NCBI GenBank assembly: GCA_000471925.1
Contig: CP006667.1
Coordinates: forward strand, 3,534,001 to 3,598,000
DNA from: Ralstonia pickettii DTP0602
GTDB lineage: Bacteria > Pseudomonadota > Gammaproteobacteria > Burkholderiales > Burkholderiaceae
Direction of reading: 5' to 3'
DNA length: 64,000 nucleotides
Shown here: positions 46,505-57,325 of the stretch, piece by piece
Layout: the number at the start of each line of letters is the position of its first letter
Position numbering within the stretch: the first letter of the stretch is position 1
Made by a program: the position numbers and the translations under genes
Notes under the pieces: generated by a model
Databases searched by the model: none
What the model was told of the DNA's origin: nothing
Seen by the model: only the letters and a program-made list of their open reading frames with translations

Positions 46505-47069
46505 GCCCGGCCTCGCCCGACAGCATGTTGACGTCGACGCCCAGCAGGCCGATGGCCGCGGCAAAGCGCCCTTCGGGCGGCACGCTGAAGATGATCTCGG
46601 GATCGGCCTGGACGGTCAGCCAGCCGTTGCGGCTGAGTTCTTCCTCCAGCTGGCCGGCACCCCAGCCGGAATAACCCAGCGTCAGCAAGAAGCGGTGCGG
46701 GCCGCTCCCGTTGGCCACGGCCTCCAGCACGTCCTTGGAGGTGGTCATTTCCAGTCCGCCCGGCACCGCCAGCGACGAGACGTAGACGCCGACCGGGTCG
46801 TGCAGCACAAAGCCGCGCTCGGTCTGCACCGGGCCGCCGAAATAAACCGGCTGGTGCGCCACGGGCTGGATCTCGAGCTTGAGGTCGATCTTGTCGAACA
46901 GCGTGGCCATGTCGATATCGATGGGCCGGTTGATCACCAGCCCGAGCGCGCCACGCTCGTTGTGTTCGCAGATGTAGACGACGGAACCCGAAAAGGTCGG
47001 ATCGGCCATGCCAGGCATGGCAATCAGGAACTGATTGGTCAGATTGATGGGTGCTTCGGGCTTCGCCAT
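46497..47069 (-). CDS. yqgE: YqgE/AlgH family protein (UPF0301)
   Basis: The 190-residue protein begins [20 protein letters not shown] and continues with [19 protein letters not shown] and [17 protein letters not shown], which define the family. Its biochemical role is not established; pairing with ruvX is widely conserved. An ATG three codons earlier (47078) is an equally possible start; neither has a clear Shine-Dalgarno. Confidence 0.92.
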   Translation of the reverse strand: MAKPEAPINLTNQFLIAMPGMADPTFSGSVVYICEHNERGALGLVINRPIDIDMATLFDKIDLKLEIQPVAHQPVYFGGPVQTERGFVLHDPVGVYVSSLAVPGGLEMTTSKDVLEAVANGSGPHRFLLTLGYSGWGAGQLEEELSRNGWLTVQADPEIIFSVPPEGRFAAAIGLLGVDVNMLSGEAGHA

Positions 47070-47182
47070 GCCTTGCATTTTATCAAATCGCCGGGGGTCT
47101 TCCGGAAAAGATTGGCGGGCGTTGCAGTGCAGCAATGAGCGCCCGGCCACGCTGTCCGCTTGTCATCAAACTGCCGTTCGCC

Positions 47183-47890
47183 TTATTCCTTGCCGCTCAG
47201 CAGCGCCAGGTCTTGCGCCGTCAGCCAGCGCCACTCGCCTTCGGCCAATGCGGGATCGAGCTGCAAACCGCCGATCGCGCTGCGATGCAGCGCGTCCACA
47301 TGGTTGCCGGCCGCGGCCACCATGCGCTTGACCTGATGGTACTTGCCTTGCAGCAGGGTCAGCCGCAGGCTGCGTTCGCCGGTGATCTCGCAGGCTTCTG
47401 CGGCGATCGGGGCGGGTTCATCAATCAGCTGGACGCCAGTGCACAGCGCCTCGGCCTGCGCCTGCGTGACCGGCTCGGCAGTCGTCACTTCGTAGACCTT
47501 GGGCACCTTGCGCTTGGGCGAGGTCTGGGCGTGAATGAACTGGCCGTCGTCGGTCAGCAGCAGCAGGCCGGTGGTGTCGTGGTCTAGGCGGCCCACGGCC
47601 TGCACTTCGCGCTGGCGCAGGGGCACCGGCAGCAGGTTGTACACGCTCTCATGGTGGCGCGGGCGCTGCGAGCATTCGTAGCCCGACGGCTTGTTCAGCA
47701 TCAGGTAGGCCTTGGTGCAGGCGAGCCATTCCTCGCCATCGACGGTCAGCCGCAGGCCGTCCACTTCGAACTGCGCGCGCGGGTTTTCGCACAGTTCGCC
47801 GTTGACCTCGACCAGGCCGGCGGCGATCAGGTCGCCGCAGTACCGGCGCGTGCCAAAGCCCTGGGATTGGAGGATACGGTCGAGTGTCAT
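47183..47890 (-). CDS. rsuA: Pseudouridine synthase of the RsuA family
   Basis: The 235-residue protein has an N-terminal S4-like RNA-binding part (LDRILQSQGFGTRRYCGDLI) and a catalytic domain with VGRLDHDTTGLLLLT, where the Asp is the nucleophile, and LLQGKYHQVKRMVAA. Members modify U516 of 16S rRNA or a 23S position. The first one is favoured but not certain. It is divergent from phrB. Confidence 0.88.
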   Translation of the reverse strand: MTLDRILQSQGFGTRRYCGDLIAAGLVEVNGELCENPRAQFEVDGLRLTVDGEEWLACTKAYLMLNKPSGYECSQRPRHHESVYNLLPVPLRQREVQAVGRLDHDTTGLLLLTDDGQFIHAQTSPKRKVPKVYEVTTAEPVTQAQAEALCTGVQLIDEPAPIAAEACEITGERSLRLTLLQGKYHQVKRMVAAAGNHVDALHRSAIGGLQLDPALAEGEWRWLTAQDLALLSGKE

Positions 47891-48052
47891 GTGTGCTTCG
47901 GTAAGAAAGTTGCAGTGGGTCCGGAATGGCAGAGCGGCGGCTTGCCGTTGCCGCCTTGCTTCGCCGAATCGCTATGTTAGGGTATCGCGGCGACCGCCCC
48001 GGCGTTCGCGCGATTTCCCCTTGTCCTGGTTTCCGTCAATCGACAGTCGAGC

Positions 48053-49609
48053 ATGCAGGCAGCAGACACTCCGGCATCGGCACGCAAACCCTACCGGATC
48101 GGCCAGCACTTCGAGCGCGGGCTGGTCTGGTTCCGGCGCGACCTGCGCACCGCCGACCACGCGGCGCTGCATTATGCCCTCAGGCACTGTGCCCGGGTGT
48201 GGTGTGTGTTCGTGTTTGACCGCGACATCCTGGATCCGCTGCTGGCACGCGGCCTGCAAGCCGACCGGCGCGTCGGGTTCATCCGGCAATCGCTGCTGGA
48301 GCTGGCCGACACGCTCACTGCGGCCGGCGGTGGCCTGGTCGTGCTGCACGACCGCGCCGAAGACGCCATCCCGGCGCTGGCGCGCGAGCTCGATGTGCAG
48401 GCCGTCTTCGCCAACCACGACTACGAGCCCGCCGCCAACGCCCGCGACGAAGCCGTGCGGCGCGCACTGGCGGCGCAGGCGCGCGTGTTCTTCAGCTTCA
48501 AGGACCAGGTGGTGTTCGAGCGCGACGAGGTCCTGACCGGCCAGGGCAAGCCGTTCTCGGTGTTCACGCCTTACAAGAATGCCTGGCTGCGCACCGTGCA
48601 GCCATTCGACCTGCGCCCCTATCTGATCGACCCGTACCTGCAGGCACTGGCGCCGTTGCCGCAGGCGCACCGCAAGCCCGTGCCGACACTCGAACAGCTC
48701 GGCTTCCGCGAAAGCAACCTCACAGAGATCGCCATGCCCACGGGCGCCTCGGGCGCGCTGGCACTGTTCGAGGAGTTCAGCAACCGCATCGGCGACTACG
48801 GCCGCCGGCGCGACTACCCTGCCCTGCGCGGCCCGAGCTACCTGTCGGTGCACCTGCGTTTCGGCACGATCTCGATCCGCACGCTGGCGCGCACTGCGCA
48901 TGAAGCCGTGCTGCGCGGCGGCGCCGACAGCGTGGGCGCCGCGGTGTGGCTGTCCGAGCTGATCTGGCGCGATTTCTATTTCATGATCCTGCACCACCAT
49001 CCGCGCGTGGCGGACGGCGCGGCCTTCCATCCGGCCTACGACACGATCCGCTGGCAGGACGGCGAGACCGGCGAACGCTATTTCCGCGCCTGGTGCGGAG
49101 CCGCCACCGGCTATCCGCTGATCGACGCCGCCATGCTGCAGATCCGGCAGAGCGGCTATATGCACAACCGGCTGCGCATGGTCACGGCGAGTTTCCTGGT
49201 CAAGGACCTTGGCGTCGACTGGCGACGGGGCGAGCAGTACTTTGCCGACCAGCTCAACGATTTCGACTTTGCCGCCAACAACGGCGGCTGGCAGTGGGCA
49301 GCCTCGACCGGCTGCGATGCGCAGCCGTGGTTCCGCATCTTCAACCCGGTGACGCAGTCGGAGAAGTTCGATCCGCAGGGACGCTTTATCCGCAAGTACC
49401 TGCCGCAGCTGGCGGCGCTGCCGGACAAGTACCTGCACGCGCCATGGACGGCGCCGGAGGACGTGCTGGCGGCTGCCGGCGTGCGCCTGGGCGACAACTA
49501 CCCGCGCCCGCTGGTGCAGCATGACGTGGCGCGCAGGCAGACGCTAGCGCGTTATGGGGTGGTTAAGGAAGCCGGCAAGCGCGACGCGGCCGGCATCATG
49601 GAGGACTGA
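48053..49609 (+). CDS. phrB: Deoxyribodipyrimidine photolyase
   Basis: PhrB repairs cyclobutane pyrimidine dimers using blue light. The 518-residue protein opens with GLVWFRRDLRTADHAAL (antenna-binding domain) and ends with the FAD domain: LSELIWRDFYFMIL, MLQIRQSGYMHNRLRM, NNGGWQWAASTGCDAQPWFR and FIRKYLPQL. The Trp electron-transfer residues lie within these motifs. The length is a little above average because of a 20-residue N-terminal tail. The start is an ATG at 48053. Confidence 0.94.
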   Translation: MQAADTPASARKPYRIGQHFERGLVWFRRDLRTADHAALHYALRHCARVWCVFVFDRDILDPLLARGLQADRRVGFIRQSLLELADTLTAAGGGLVVLHDRAEDAIPALARELDVQAVFANHDYEPAANARDEAVRRALAAQARVFFSFKDQVVFERDEVLTGQGKPFSVFTPYKNAWLRTVQPFDLRPYLIDPYLQALAPLPQAHRKPVPTLEQLGFRESNLTEIAMPTGASGALALFEEFSNRIGDYGRRRDYPALRGPSYLSVHLRFGTISIRTLARTAHEAVLRGGADSVGAAVWLSELIWRDFYFMILHHHPRVADGAAFHPAYDTIRWQDGETGERYFRAWCGAATGYPLIDAAMLQIRQSGYMHNRLRMVTASFLVKDLGVDWRRGEQYFADQLNDFDFAANNGGWQWAASTGCDAQPWFRIFNPVTQSEKFDPQGRFIRKYLPQLAALPDKYLHAPWTAPEDVLAAAGVRLGDNYPRPLVQHDVARRQTLARYGVVKEAGKRDAAGIMED

Positions 49610-49640
49610 GGCACCTCGGGATGGAAGAAATGCCGGCGGC

Positions 49641-50831
49641 TCAGGCCGCCAGCATCGCGCTCTCGCGATAGTGGCGCTGCGCCTCCTCGAAGCGCTCGGT
49701 TTCCTCGAACAGCCGCGCCAGCGCCAGGTGGGTGCGCACGCGCAGGCGGCGCTGCTGGTCGGGATCGGCATACTTCAGCGCACGCTCGAAGCTGGACTGG
49801 GCCTTGCCCCACAGCTTCTCGCCCAAGCACAGCACGCCCAGCGTGTAGTAGAGGTCGGCGTCGGCGGGATGCGAGGCCAGCCATTTCTCGGCCTGCTGGA
49901 TCTGCGGCAGCGCGTGGCCGGGCACGGCGCAATCGGCGTAGCGCAGCACCAGGCGGCTGTCCCAGTTGACCTTGAGCGCGTCCTCGACAATGCGGCGGGC
50001 TTCGTTCTGGCGGCCCAGCGCGGCAAAGTAGCGCGCCGCGGGTTCGGCGATGCGCGTGGCGCGGCGTTCATCGGCGGACAGCGAGCGCCAGAACTCGGTC
50101 AGCGCGTCGGCATCGTGGCGGCGCTCTTCGAGCATGGCTTCGACCGCCATCTGCTTCAGGCGCAGGGCCAGCACCGGATGCAGCGAATTGCGCTTTTCCA
50201 GCGAGCGCGCCAGGCGCAGCACCTCTGACCAGTTCTTCAGGTGCTGGTGCGCGCGCAGCGCAATGCGCTGCACGTGGATCTGGCGCGCGCCCTGCGCCTG
50301 CAGCTGGGCGATGGTTTCCAGTGCGCCGTCGGCGTCGCGGGCATCGACCAGCAGTTCGGCCATCGATACCAGCCGCGCCTGTTCGCGCTCGGGATCCGTG
50401 ACCTGCGCCATCCAGGCGTCGCGCCGGTCGGTCTCCTGCATCCGGTGCGCGGCGCGGGCGCCGATCAGCGCGGCGGTCTGGGCCTGGTCCTCCCAGGACT
50501 GGGCCTCGCGCGCGCAACGCTCGGCGCGGGCGAAGCGGCCCGCGAACAGGTTCTCGATCGATTCGCGCAGCGCCGCCTGCGCCTTGTTCATGCGGCTGCG
50601 CTCGCGGTAGGCGGCGGCGCGGCGCGGCATGTCAGACAGGTGGCGGACGGTGGTCATCACCGTCCACACCACAAAGAACACCAGCAGCAGCAACGCCAGC
50701 GCGAGGTTCAGCGACAGCTCGACGCGATATGGCGGATAGAACAGCACCACATTGCTGTGGTTGAACTGCGTGAACAGTGCCAGCCCGACGGCGCCGCCAA
50801 ACAGGACCGCAACCCAGAACAGAAGGCGCAT
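49641..50831 (-). CDS. hemY: HemY protein (heme biosynthesis-associated, TPR)
   Basis: The 396-residue inner-membrane protein has two N-terminal helices (residues 1-20 and 40-62) and the HemY N-terminal signature region with VVLFYPPYRVELSLN. TPR-like helices fill the rest (AEKWLASHPADADLYYTLG, RLFEETERFEEAQRHYRES). In proteobacteria it always accompanies hemX/hemD but its reaction is unknown; it is not the Bacillus protoporphyrinogen oxidase of the same name. It starts four bases after the hemD/hemX gene. Confidence 0.92.
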   Translation of the reverse strand: MRLLFWVAVLFGGAVGLALFTQFNHSNVVLFYPPYRVELSLNLALALLLLVFFVVWTVMTTVRHLSDMPRRAAAYRERSRMNKAQAALRESIENLFAGRFARAERCAREAQSWEDQAQTAALIGARAAHRMQETDRRDAWMAQVTDPEREQARLVSMAELLVDARDADGALETIAQLQAQGARQIHVQRIALRAHQHLKNWSEVLRLARSLEKRNSLHPVLALRLKQMAVEAMLEERRHDADALTEFWRSLSADERRATRIAEPAARYFAALGRQNEARRIVEDALKVNWDSRLVLRYADCAVPGHALPQIQQAEKWLASHPADADLYYTLGVLCLGEKLWGKAQSSFERALKYADPDQQRRLRVRTHLALARLFEETERFEEAQRHYRESAMLAA

Positions 50832-50835
50832 GGGC

Positions 50836-52977
50836 TTACTCCTTCTTCAGGGCCTGCAGCGCGCCCAGGCTTTCGGACATGGTCGGCAGCTGCACCGTGA
50901 CCGCGCCCGCCTGCGCCTGCTTGAGCAGGGTCAGCACGCCCTGCACGCGGCGCGACTTGGTATCGAAATAGCGGCCGATCATGGCCTGCGCCGCCGCCAG
51001 GTCATTGCGGAACACCGGCTCGTTGCGCGACAGCAGCGCCAGGCGCGCATTGAGCAGGCGCAGCTTGACGTTCTCGCGCAGGAACCAGCCCTGGTCGCCG
51101 GAAAGCAACAGCGCTTCCGCGTCGTCGACCTTGCGGATGCGGATCACTTGCGCCAGTTCTTCGCGCAGGTAGTCCCACACGCGCGTGAACCAGCCGCCGG
51201 TGGCGGCGTTGCCATTGGCGGCCGGCGCGCTGGCCCCGGCCGCGCCGCTGCGCGCGGCATCCTTGCGGGCGTCGGCTTCGCTACGCTCGAGCATGCGCTC
51301 GCTGGACAGCAGCGGCAGCACGTCGACCTGGTTGATGGCCTCGTCCAGCTTGATCGCGGCGCCGGTCAGGTCGGTGTCGGGCACGGCCTTCATGCGCGCG
51401 ATATCGCGCGCGATCGCACGGCGCAGCAGGTTGTATTGCGGCTTGTCGGTGCGCGCCAGGCGGGTGTCGGCGCTTTGCAGCGCGGCCAGCGCGACCTGCA
51501 CGTTGCCGGTCAGTTGCAGCTGCTGGCCGGCATTGGTCAGCAGTTGCTGGATCTCAGCGATTTCCCAGTCATCGCGGTTGCGCATCAGGTCCTGGTAGAC
51601 CTGCTCGAGCGCCACCTGCTTGTCGCGGGTCTCACCGACCTGGCTTTCCAGCGCGCCGACCTTGGCCTGCAGTTCCTTGACGGTGTCCTGTGCGTTGCGC
51701 GTCAGCACGCGCGATTCCTGCACCAGCGCATCGTTGCTCTGCTGGCGGCGGGCCAGCTCGCCGGTCAGGTGGTCCACGCGCTGCTGCAGCCACCAGAAGC
51801 CGCCAGCGGTGGCCACCACCAGCAGGGCGACCAGCGCCCACAGCGCGGCGGGACGGCGCGAAGCGGAACCGGGGGCACCGTTTACGGCGGGATTGCCTGG
51901 GCCCGGTGCGGGCGCGGAGGCCGCGGTGGGCGGCGGCGTAGCGGAGGAGGACGTGGTTTCTTGCGTCACGCGTTCGACCTTCGTTGACGTTGCAGGGACT
52001 GCTGTGGGTACTGCGGCGGGCGCCGGGGAGGCGGCCGGTACGGGTGGCGGTGGCGTGCCGGCCATGACTGGGGCCGGCACGGCTTTGGCAGGCGTGCCGG
52101 CCGGTGCCGGGCCGGCATGGGCATCGGCCCACTGCAGGCACGCCGCCAACAGGCCGGCATCGCCGGGCGCGGCACGCTGGATATGAGTAAAGCCCAGCGA
52201 CTGCGCCTGTTCGGCGATTCTCGCATGCGGCGCGATGCACTGCACCTGCCGCAGGTCAGCGGCTTCCTCCGCAGACAGGTGTAGCCGCGCCAGCGCATCG
52301 AGGTTGCGCACCGCTTCGGAGCTGGTCAGCAGCCAGGCATAGGGCGGCGCACCGGGGCGCAGGCTGTCGCGCACGGCCTGCCATTGCATCGCGGTGGGCT
52401 CGGGCAGCGTGCGGCGGTAGGCCTCGACCGCCTCGACCCGCGCACCGGCTTCACGCAGCCGGTCGCCGAGCCAGTCGCGCCCGCCGTTGCCGCGGATGAT
52501 CAGCACCTGCTTGCCCGCGAGTGCGGCGGGATCGAGCTGTGCCCACAGGGCTTCGGAATCGAAGCGCGGCGTGTCGGCATCGTGGCTGCCGTCGTCGGTA
52601 CCGTTGCCGTTGGCGGCAGCGCCGGCCGGCGCGATCACGTGGAAGGCTGGCGGCGCGATCCCGCGGTCGGCCAGTGCGGCCACGCTGGCGGGGCCGACCA
52701 CGGCCACGGGCACCTGCACCGGCCATTGGGCCACGGCCGCACCGTGCACGGCCGCCAGCGCATCGAGCGCATAGGCAATCGCATTGGGGCTGACGAAGAC
52801 CACCAGCGCAAACTCGGGCAGCCGCGCCAGCACCGCGCGCAGCGGCACGTCGTCGGCGGCGGGGCCGATTGCCAGCAAGGGAAAGCTGAGTACGTCGAGA
52901 CCCGCGGCCTGCAGCGCCTCGGTCAGTTGCCGGGACTGCCCGGCGGGTCGTGTCACAACGACGGTCGGGCTGGGCAT
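50836..52977 (-). CDS. hemD: Fused uroporphyrinogen-III synthase HemD and HemX membrane protein
   Basis: The 713-residue protein joins two parts. Residues 1-287 are uroporphyrinogen-III synthase (TVVVTRPAGQSRQLTEALQA, FVSPNAIAYAL, LIIRGNGGRDWLGDRLREAG, WLLTSSEAV). A Pro/Ala-rich linker (about 288-372), one membrane helix (375-395) and a coiled-coil-rich HemX domain follow. HemD closes hydroxymethylbilane to uroporphyrinogen III. HemX is of unclear function. In many proteobacteria the two are separate genes; here one start (ATG 52977) serves both. It lies ten bases downstream of hemC. Confidence 0.9.
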   Translation of the reverse strand: MPSPTVVVTRPAGQSRQLTEALQAAGLDVLSFPLLAIGPAADDVPLRAVLARLPEFALVVFVSPNAIAYALDALAAVHGAAVAQWPVQVPVAVVGPASVAALADRGIAPPAFHVIAPAGAAANGNGTDDGSHDADTPRFDSEALWAQLDPAALAGKQVLIIRGNGGRDWLGDRLREAGARVEAVEAYRRTLPEPTAMQWQAVRDSLRPGAPPYAWLLTSSEAVRNLDALARLHLSAEEAADLRQVQCIAPHARIAEQAQSLGFTHIQRAAPGDAGLLAACLQWADAHAGPAPAGTPAKAVPAPVMAGTPPPPVPAASPAPAAVPTAVPATSTKVERVTQETTSSSATPPPTAASAPAPGPGNPAVNGAPGSASRRPAALWALVALLVVATAGGFWWLQQRVDHLTGELARRQQSNDALVQESRVLTRNAQDTVKELQAKVGALESQVGETRDKQVALEQVYQDLMRNRDDWEIAEIQQLLTNAGQQLQLTGNVQVALAALQSADTRLARTDKPQYNLLRRAIARDIARMKAVPDTDLTGAAIKLDEAINQVDVLPLLSSERMLERSEADARKDAARSGAAGASAPAANGNAATGGWFTRVWDYLREELAQVIRIRKVDDAEALLLSGDQGWFLRENVKLRLLNARLALLSRNEPVFRNDLAAAQAMIGRYFDTKSRRVQGVLTLLKQAQAGAVTVQLPTMSESLGALQALKKE

Positions 52978-52987
52978 CGGGCGGGCC

Positions 52988-54004
52988 TCAGGCAGGAGCT
53001 TGGGAGCCGGAGGGATCGGCAAGCGCCGCGAGGATGGCCTCGGCCCCCTGCGCGACCAGTTCGCGCGCGCACGCCTGGCCGAGCGCTTCGGCAGCGGCCG
53101 CGTCCGCGGCGGGCCCGGAAGCCGAGGCACGGATGGCGCGGGAGCCGTCGGGCAGCGCCACAAAGGCGTCCAGCTTCAGCTGGTCACCCTCCCAGCGGGC
53201 GTGGGCGGCCAGCGGCACCTGGCACGAGCCGCCCAGCATGCGCGACACGGCGCGCTCGGCGGTCACGGCCAGCAGGGTCGGCTGGTGGTTCAGCGGCGCC
53301 AGCCATTCGGCCAGTTCGGGACGGTTGGCCAGAATCTCGATGCCAAGCGCGCCCTGCCCCGCGGCGGGCAGCGACGCCTCGATCGGGATCAGCGCGCGGA
53401 TGCGCTCGCCCAGGCCCAGGCGCTTGAGCCCGGCGGCAGCCAGGATGATGGCGCCGTACTCGCCGCGGTCGAGCTTGCCGAGCCGGGTATCCAGGTTGCC
53501 GCGCAGCGGCTTGATCACCAGCTGCGGGTAGCGGCTGCGCAGCGCCGCCTCACGGCGCAAGCTGGAGGTGCCGACCACGGTGCCGGCCGGCATCTCGTCC
53601 AGCGAGGCGTAAGTGGAAGACACCAGCGCATCGCGCGGGTCTTCGCGCTCCATCACCGCGGTCAGGGCGAAGCCGGCGGGCAACTCCATCGGCACATCCT
53701 TGAGCGAATGCACCGCCAGGTCCGCGCGGCCTTCGTCCATCGCGAACTCCAGTTCTTTGACAAACAGACCCTTGCCGCCGACTTTGGACAGCGTACGGTC
53801 TAGAATCTGGTCTCCGCGCGTGGTCATGCCAAGAATGGACACGTCGCACGCGGGATAGTATTGTTGCAACGCAACACGCACATGTTCGGCCTGCCACATG
53901 GCCAGGCGGCTCTCTCGGGAGGCGATGACGAGCGTTTGCGGAAGATTGCGAGACACGACAGCGGTAGAGGAAGAGGTGGCAGACAAGATTGCGGGTGCTT
54001 GCAT
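52988..54004 (-). CDS. hemC: Hydroxymethylbilane synthase (porphobilinogen deaminase)
   Basis: HemC joins four porphobilinogen molecules. The 338-residue protein shows [44 protein letters not shown] (in parts), [12 protein letters not shown] and [13 protein letters not shown], where the Cys binds the dipyrromethane cofactor. There are about 20 residues before the family core, so a start a little downstream is possible. It is the first gene of the hemC-hemD/X-hemY operon and is divergent from ppc. Confidence 0.94.
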   Translation of the reverse strand: MQAPAILSATSSSTAVVSRNLPQTLVIASRESRLAMWQAEHVRVALQQYYPACDVSILGMTTRGDQILDRTLSKVGGKGLFVKELEFAMDEGRADLAVHSLKDVPMELPAGFALTAVMEREDPRDALVSSTYASLDEMPAGTVVGTSSLRREAALRSRYPQLVIKPLRGNLDTRLGKLDRGEYGAIILAAAGLKRLGLGERIRALIPIEASLPAAGQGALGIEILANRPELAEWLAPLNHQPTLLAVTAERAVSRMLGGSCQVPLAAHARWEGDQLKLDAFVALPDGSRAIRASASGPAADAAAAEALGQACARELVAQGAEAILAALADPSGSQAPA

Positions 54005-54070
54005 CCGTCAATGGTAGCACGCGACCCAATAGCCGCTCCGCCCCATTAGATAAGCATACGAGGAGATTGC

Positions 54071-57000
54071 ATGACGCAGCATGCTGCGCGCCCCGGCGGC
54101 CGGCGGACCGGTTCGGCCGCCAAAAACCAGACCCCAGTCACGGCCTCCGGCCATAGTGACGTAGGAGGCGCATCTACTCCCAAATCCCCCCGTTCGGCTC
54201 CTGGCAAAGGCGCTAAGCGCGCTACCCAGCCACAGCTTTCGATCGTGTCGAGCAACGGAACCACCCTCGCCTCGCCCGTGCGTCGCACCGCCGACAAGGA
54301 CCTGCCGCTGCGCGAGGACATCCGCTTCCTGGGCCGCCTGCTGGGCGACTGCCTGCGCGAACAGGAAGGCGACGCCGCCTTCGAGGTAGTCGAGACCATC
54401 CGCCAGACCGCGGTGCGCTTCCGCCGCGAGAACGACCGAGCCGCCGGCGCCGAGCTGGACCGCCTGCTCAAGCGCCTGTCGCGCGACCAGACCAACCAGG
54501 TGGTGCGCGCGTTCAGCTATTTCTCGCACCTGGCCAATATCGCCGAGGACCAGCACCACAACCGCCGCCGCCGCGTGCATGCGCTGGCCGGCTCGCCGCC
54601 GCAGGCGGGCAGCCTGCCGCACGCGCTGGAGGCGATCGACGCCGCCGGCGTGACCGGCAAGCAGCTGCGCAAGTTCCTGGACGAGGCGCTGATCGTGCCG
54701 GTGTTGACCGCGCACCCGACCGAAGTCCAGCGCAAGAGTATTCTCGACGCCGAGCGCGAGATCGCCCGCCTGCTGGCCGAGCGCGACCTGCCGATGACGG
54801 CACGCGAGCGCGAGCACAACACCGCGCAGCTGCGCGCCAAGGTCACCACGCTGTGGCAGACCCGCATGCTGCGCGACGCGCGCCTGACGGTGGCCGACGA
54901 GATCGAGAACGCGCTGTCGTACTACCGCACTACCTTCCTGCGCGGCATCCCGCAGCTGATGAGCGAACTGGAAGAAGACATCGCCGCGGTGTTCCCGGCC
55001 ATGCGCAAGCGCAAGGGCACGCCCGGCGCCCAGCCGACCCCGCTCGCGCCTTTCATGCAGATGGGCTCGTGGATCGGCGGCGATCGCGACGGCAATCCCA
55101 ACGTCACCGCCGAGACGCTCGAGCATGCCGCCAGCCAGCAGGCCCAGCTGATCCTGGACTGGTACCTGGACGAAGTGCATGCACTGGGCGCCGAGCTGTC
55201 GATGTCCACGCTGATGGTCGACGCCAGCCCCGAGCTGCTGGCGCTGGCCGAACGCTCGCCCGACCACTCCGAGCACCGCGCCGACGAACCCTATCGCCGC
55301 GCGCTGATCGGCATCTACGCGCGCCTGGCCGCGACCTGCAAGACGCTCACCGGCCACGCCGCAACGCGCCGCCCGGTGGCGCCGGCCGAGCCGTATGACA
55401 GCGCCGAGTCCTTTGCCGCGGACGTGCAGGTGGTGATCGATTCGTTGCGCGCCCACCACGGCCAGGCGCTGGCCAGCAACCGCATCGACGCACTGGCGCG
55501 CGCGATCGCCGTGTTCGGCTTTCACCTGGCTTCGGTCGACATGCGCCAGGTGTCGGACGTGCACGAGGCGGTCATCGCCGAACTGTTCGCCGCCGCCGGC
55601 ATCGCCGCCGACTACGCCAAGCTGCCCGAGCAGCGCAAGCTGGAACTGCTGCTGGCGGAGCTGCGCCAGCCGCGCCTGCTGACGCTGCCCTGGCACGAGT
55701 ACTCGGAGCAGACCCGCAAGGAACTGGCGATCTTCGCCGCCGCGCGCGAGCTGCGTGGCCGCTACGGCAAGCGCATCGCGCGCAACTACATCATCTCGCA
55801 CACCGAGACGCTGTCGGACCTGGTCGAAGTGATGCTGCTGCAGAAGGAGTCCGGCATGCTGCAGGGCACGCTGGGCAGCAAGACCGACCCGGCGCGCATG
55901 GAGCTGATGGTGATCCCGCTGTTCGAGACCATCGAAGACTTGCGCAATGCCGCCGGCATCATGCAGTCGCTGCTGGACCTGCCGGGCTTCGATTCGGTGA
56001 TCGCGCACCATGGCGTCGAGCAGGAAGTGATGCTCGGCTACTCCGACTCGAACAAGGACGGCGGCTTCCTGACCTCGACCTGGGAGCTGTACAAGGCCGA
56101 ACTGGCGCTGGTGCAGCTGTTTGAGCAGCGCAAGGTCAAGCTGCGCCTGTTCCATGGCCGCGGCGGCACCGTCGGCCGCGGCGGTGGCCCGACCTACGAC
56201 GCCATCCTGTCGCAGCCGCCGGGCACGGTGAACGGCCAGATCCGCCTGACCGAACAGGGCGAGATCATCAACAGCAAGTTCGCCAACGCCGAGATCGGCC
56301 GGCGCAACCTGGAGACGGTGGTCGCCGCCACGCTGGAAGCGTCGCTGCTGCCGCAGCAGAACGCGCCCAAGGACCTCGACATGTTCGAGGCGGTGATGCA
56401 GCAGCTGTCGGACCGCGCCTTCACGGCCTACCGTGACCTGGTGTACGAGACCCCCGGCTTCAAGGACTACTTCTTCGCCACCACGCCGATCACCGAGATC
56501 GCCGACCTGAACCTGGGTTCGCGTCCGGCCTCGCGCAAGCTGATGGACAAGAAGAACCGCCGCATCGAAGACCTGCGCGCGATCCCGTGGGGCTTCTCGT
56601 GGGGCCAATGCCGGCTGCTGCTGCCGGGCTGGTACGGCTTCGGCAGCGCGGTCAGGGAGCTGCTGGACAGCGCGCCCGATGACAAGGCGCGCAAGTCGGC
56701 CGTCACCACGCTGCGCCGCATGGTCAAGACCTGGCCCTTCTTCTCGACGCTGCTGTCCAATATGGACATGGTGCTGGCCAAGACCGACCTGGCGGTGGCC
56801 TCGCGCTACGCGCAGCTGTGCGACGACGCTGCGCTGCGCCGCAACGTGTTCAACCGCATCAGCAAGGAATGGCACCTGACCTGCGAGATGCTGGCGCTGA
56901 TCACCGGCCACCAGGAACGGCTGGCGGACAATCCGCTGCTGGCGCGCTCGATCAAGAACCGCTTTGCCTACCTCGATCCGCTGAACCACTTGCAGGTTGA

Positions 57001-57109
57001 GTTGCTCAAGCGCTACCGCTCGGTCAAGGATGGCGATGACATCCGGGTTCGGCGAGGTATCCACCTGACCATCAACGGGGTGGCGGCGGGGTTGCGTAAT
57101 ACGGGCTGA
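54071..57109 (+). CDS. ppc: Phosphoenolpyruvate carboxylase
   Basis: Ppc makes oxaloacetate from PEP and bicarbonate to refill the TCA cycle. The 1012-residue protein is longer than the E. coli enzyme (883) because of a roughly 75-residue basic, Pro/Ser-rich N-terminal tail. The core shows [16 protein letters not shown] with the catalytic His, [45 protein letters not shown] and the C-terminal [14 protein letters not shown]. The ATG has GAGGAG eight bases upstream, which supports the long N-terminus. Confidence 0.96.
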   Translation: MTQHAARPGGRRTGSAAKNQTPVTASGHSDVGGASTPKSPRSAPGKGAKRATQPQLSIVSSNGTTLASPVRRTADKDLPLREDIRFLGRLLGDCLREQEGDAAFEVVETIRQTAVRFRRENDRAAGAELDRLLKRLSRDQTNQVVRAFSYFSHLANIAEDQHHNRRRRVHALAGSPPQAGSLPHALEAIDAAGVTGKQLRKFLDEALIVPVLTAHPTEVQRKSILDAEREIARLLAERDLPMTAREREHNTAQLRAKVTTLWQTRMLRDARLTVADEIENALSYYRTTFLRGIPQLMSELEEDIAAVFPAMRKRKGTPGAQPTPLAPFMQMGSWIGGDRDGNPNVTAETLEHAASQQAQLILDWYLDEVHALGAELSMSTLMVDASPELLALAERSPDHSEHRADEPYRRALIGIYARLAATCKTLTGHAATRRPVAPAEPYDSAESFAADVQVVIDSLRAHHGQALASNRIDALARAIAVFGFHLASVDMRQVSDVHEAVIAELFAAAGIAADYAKLPEQRKLELLLAELRQPRLLTLPWHEYSEQTRKELAIFAAARELRGRYGKRIARNYIISHTETLSDLVEVMLLQKESGMLQGTLGSKTDPARMELMVIPLFETIEDLRNAAGIMQSLLDLPGFDSVIAHHGVEQEVMLGYSDSNKDGGFLTSTWELYKAELALVQLFEQRKVKLRLFHGRGGTVGRGGGPTYDAILSQPPGTVNGQIRLTEQGEIINSKFANAEIGRRNLETVVAATLEASLLPQQNAPKDLDMFEAVMQQLSDRAFTAYRDLVYETPGFKDYFFATTPITEIADLNLGSRPASRKLMDKKNRRIEDLRAIPWGFSWGQCRLLLPGWYGFGSAVRELLDSAPDDKARKSAVTTLRRMVKTWPFFSTLLSNMDMVLAKTDLAVASRYAQLCDDAALRRNVFNRISKEWHLTCEMLALITGHQERLADNPLLARSIKNRFAYLDPLNHLQVELLKRYRSVKDGDDIRVRRGIHLTINGVAAGLRNTG

Positions 57110-57131
57110 TCGCACGCACAGCGCGGGTCGC

Positions 57132-57297
57132 CCCCCTCTCCCGCGCCAGTGGGAGAGGGGGCGGGGGTGAGGGCTGGCGCCTGCAACGGGCGACGGCCTC
57201 CCCTGCGCCGGGCCCGGCTCTGCCGGAACTTCGACCCCTGCAGTACTGCCAACGCCTGCCCTCACCCCCTGCCCCTCTTCCTCATGTGGTAGAGGGG
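57132..57297. repeat. Composite inverted repeat with two hairpins downstream of ppc
   Basis: Perfect 12-base arms GGGGGTGAGGGC (63-74 of 57100s: 57163-57174) and GCCCTCACCCCC (57258-57269) are inverted around 83 bases. Outside them stand two hairpins: CCCCCTCTCCC/GGGAGAGGGGG at 57132-57161 and CCCCTCT/AGAGGGG at 57272-57297. The arrangement resembles the G/C-rich intergenic palindromes that recur in Burkholderiales genomes. It lies between convergent genes and may also end transcription. Confidence 0.7.
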
Positions 57298-57325
57298 AGC
57301 AAACAAGGGGCGGGCTTGCGCCTCA

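Noticed and set aside
54008..57265. 1085-residue minus-strand open frame
   Set aside because: It lies antisense to ppc, has His/Gln/Arg/Leu-rich composition without domains, and results from the high G+C of the real gene.
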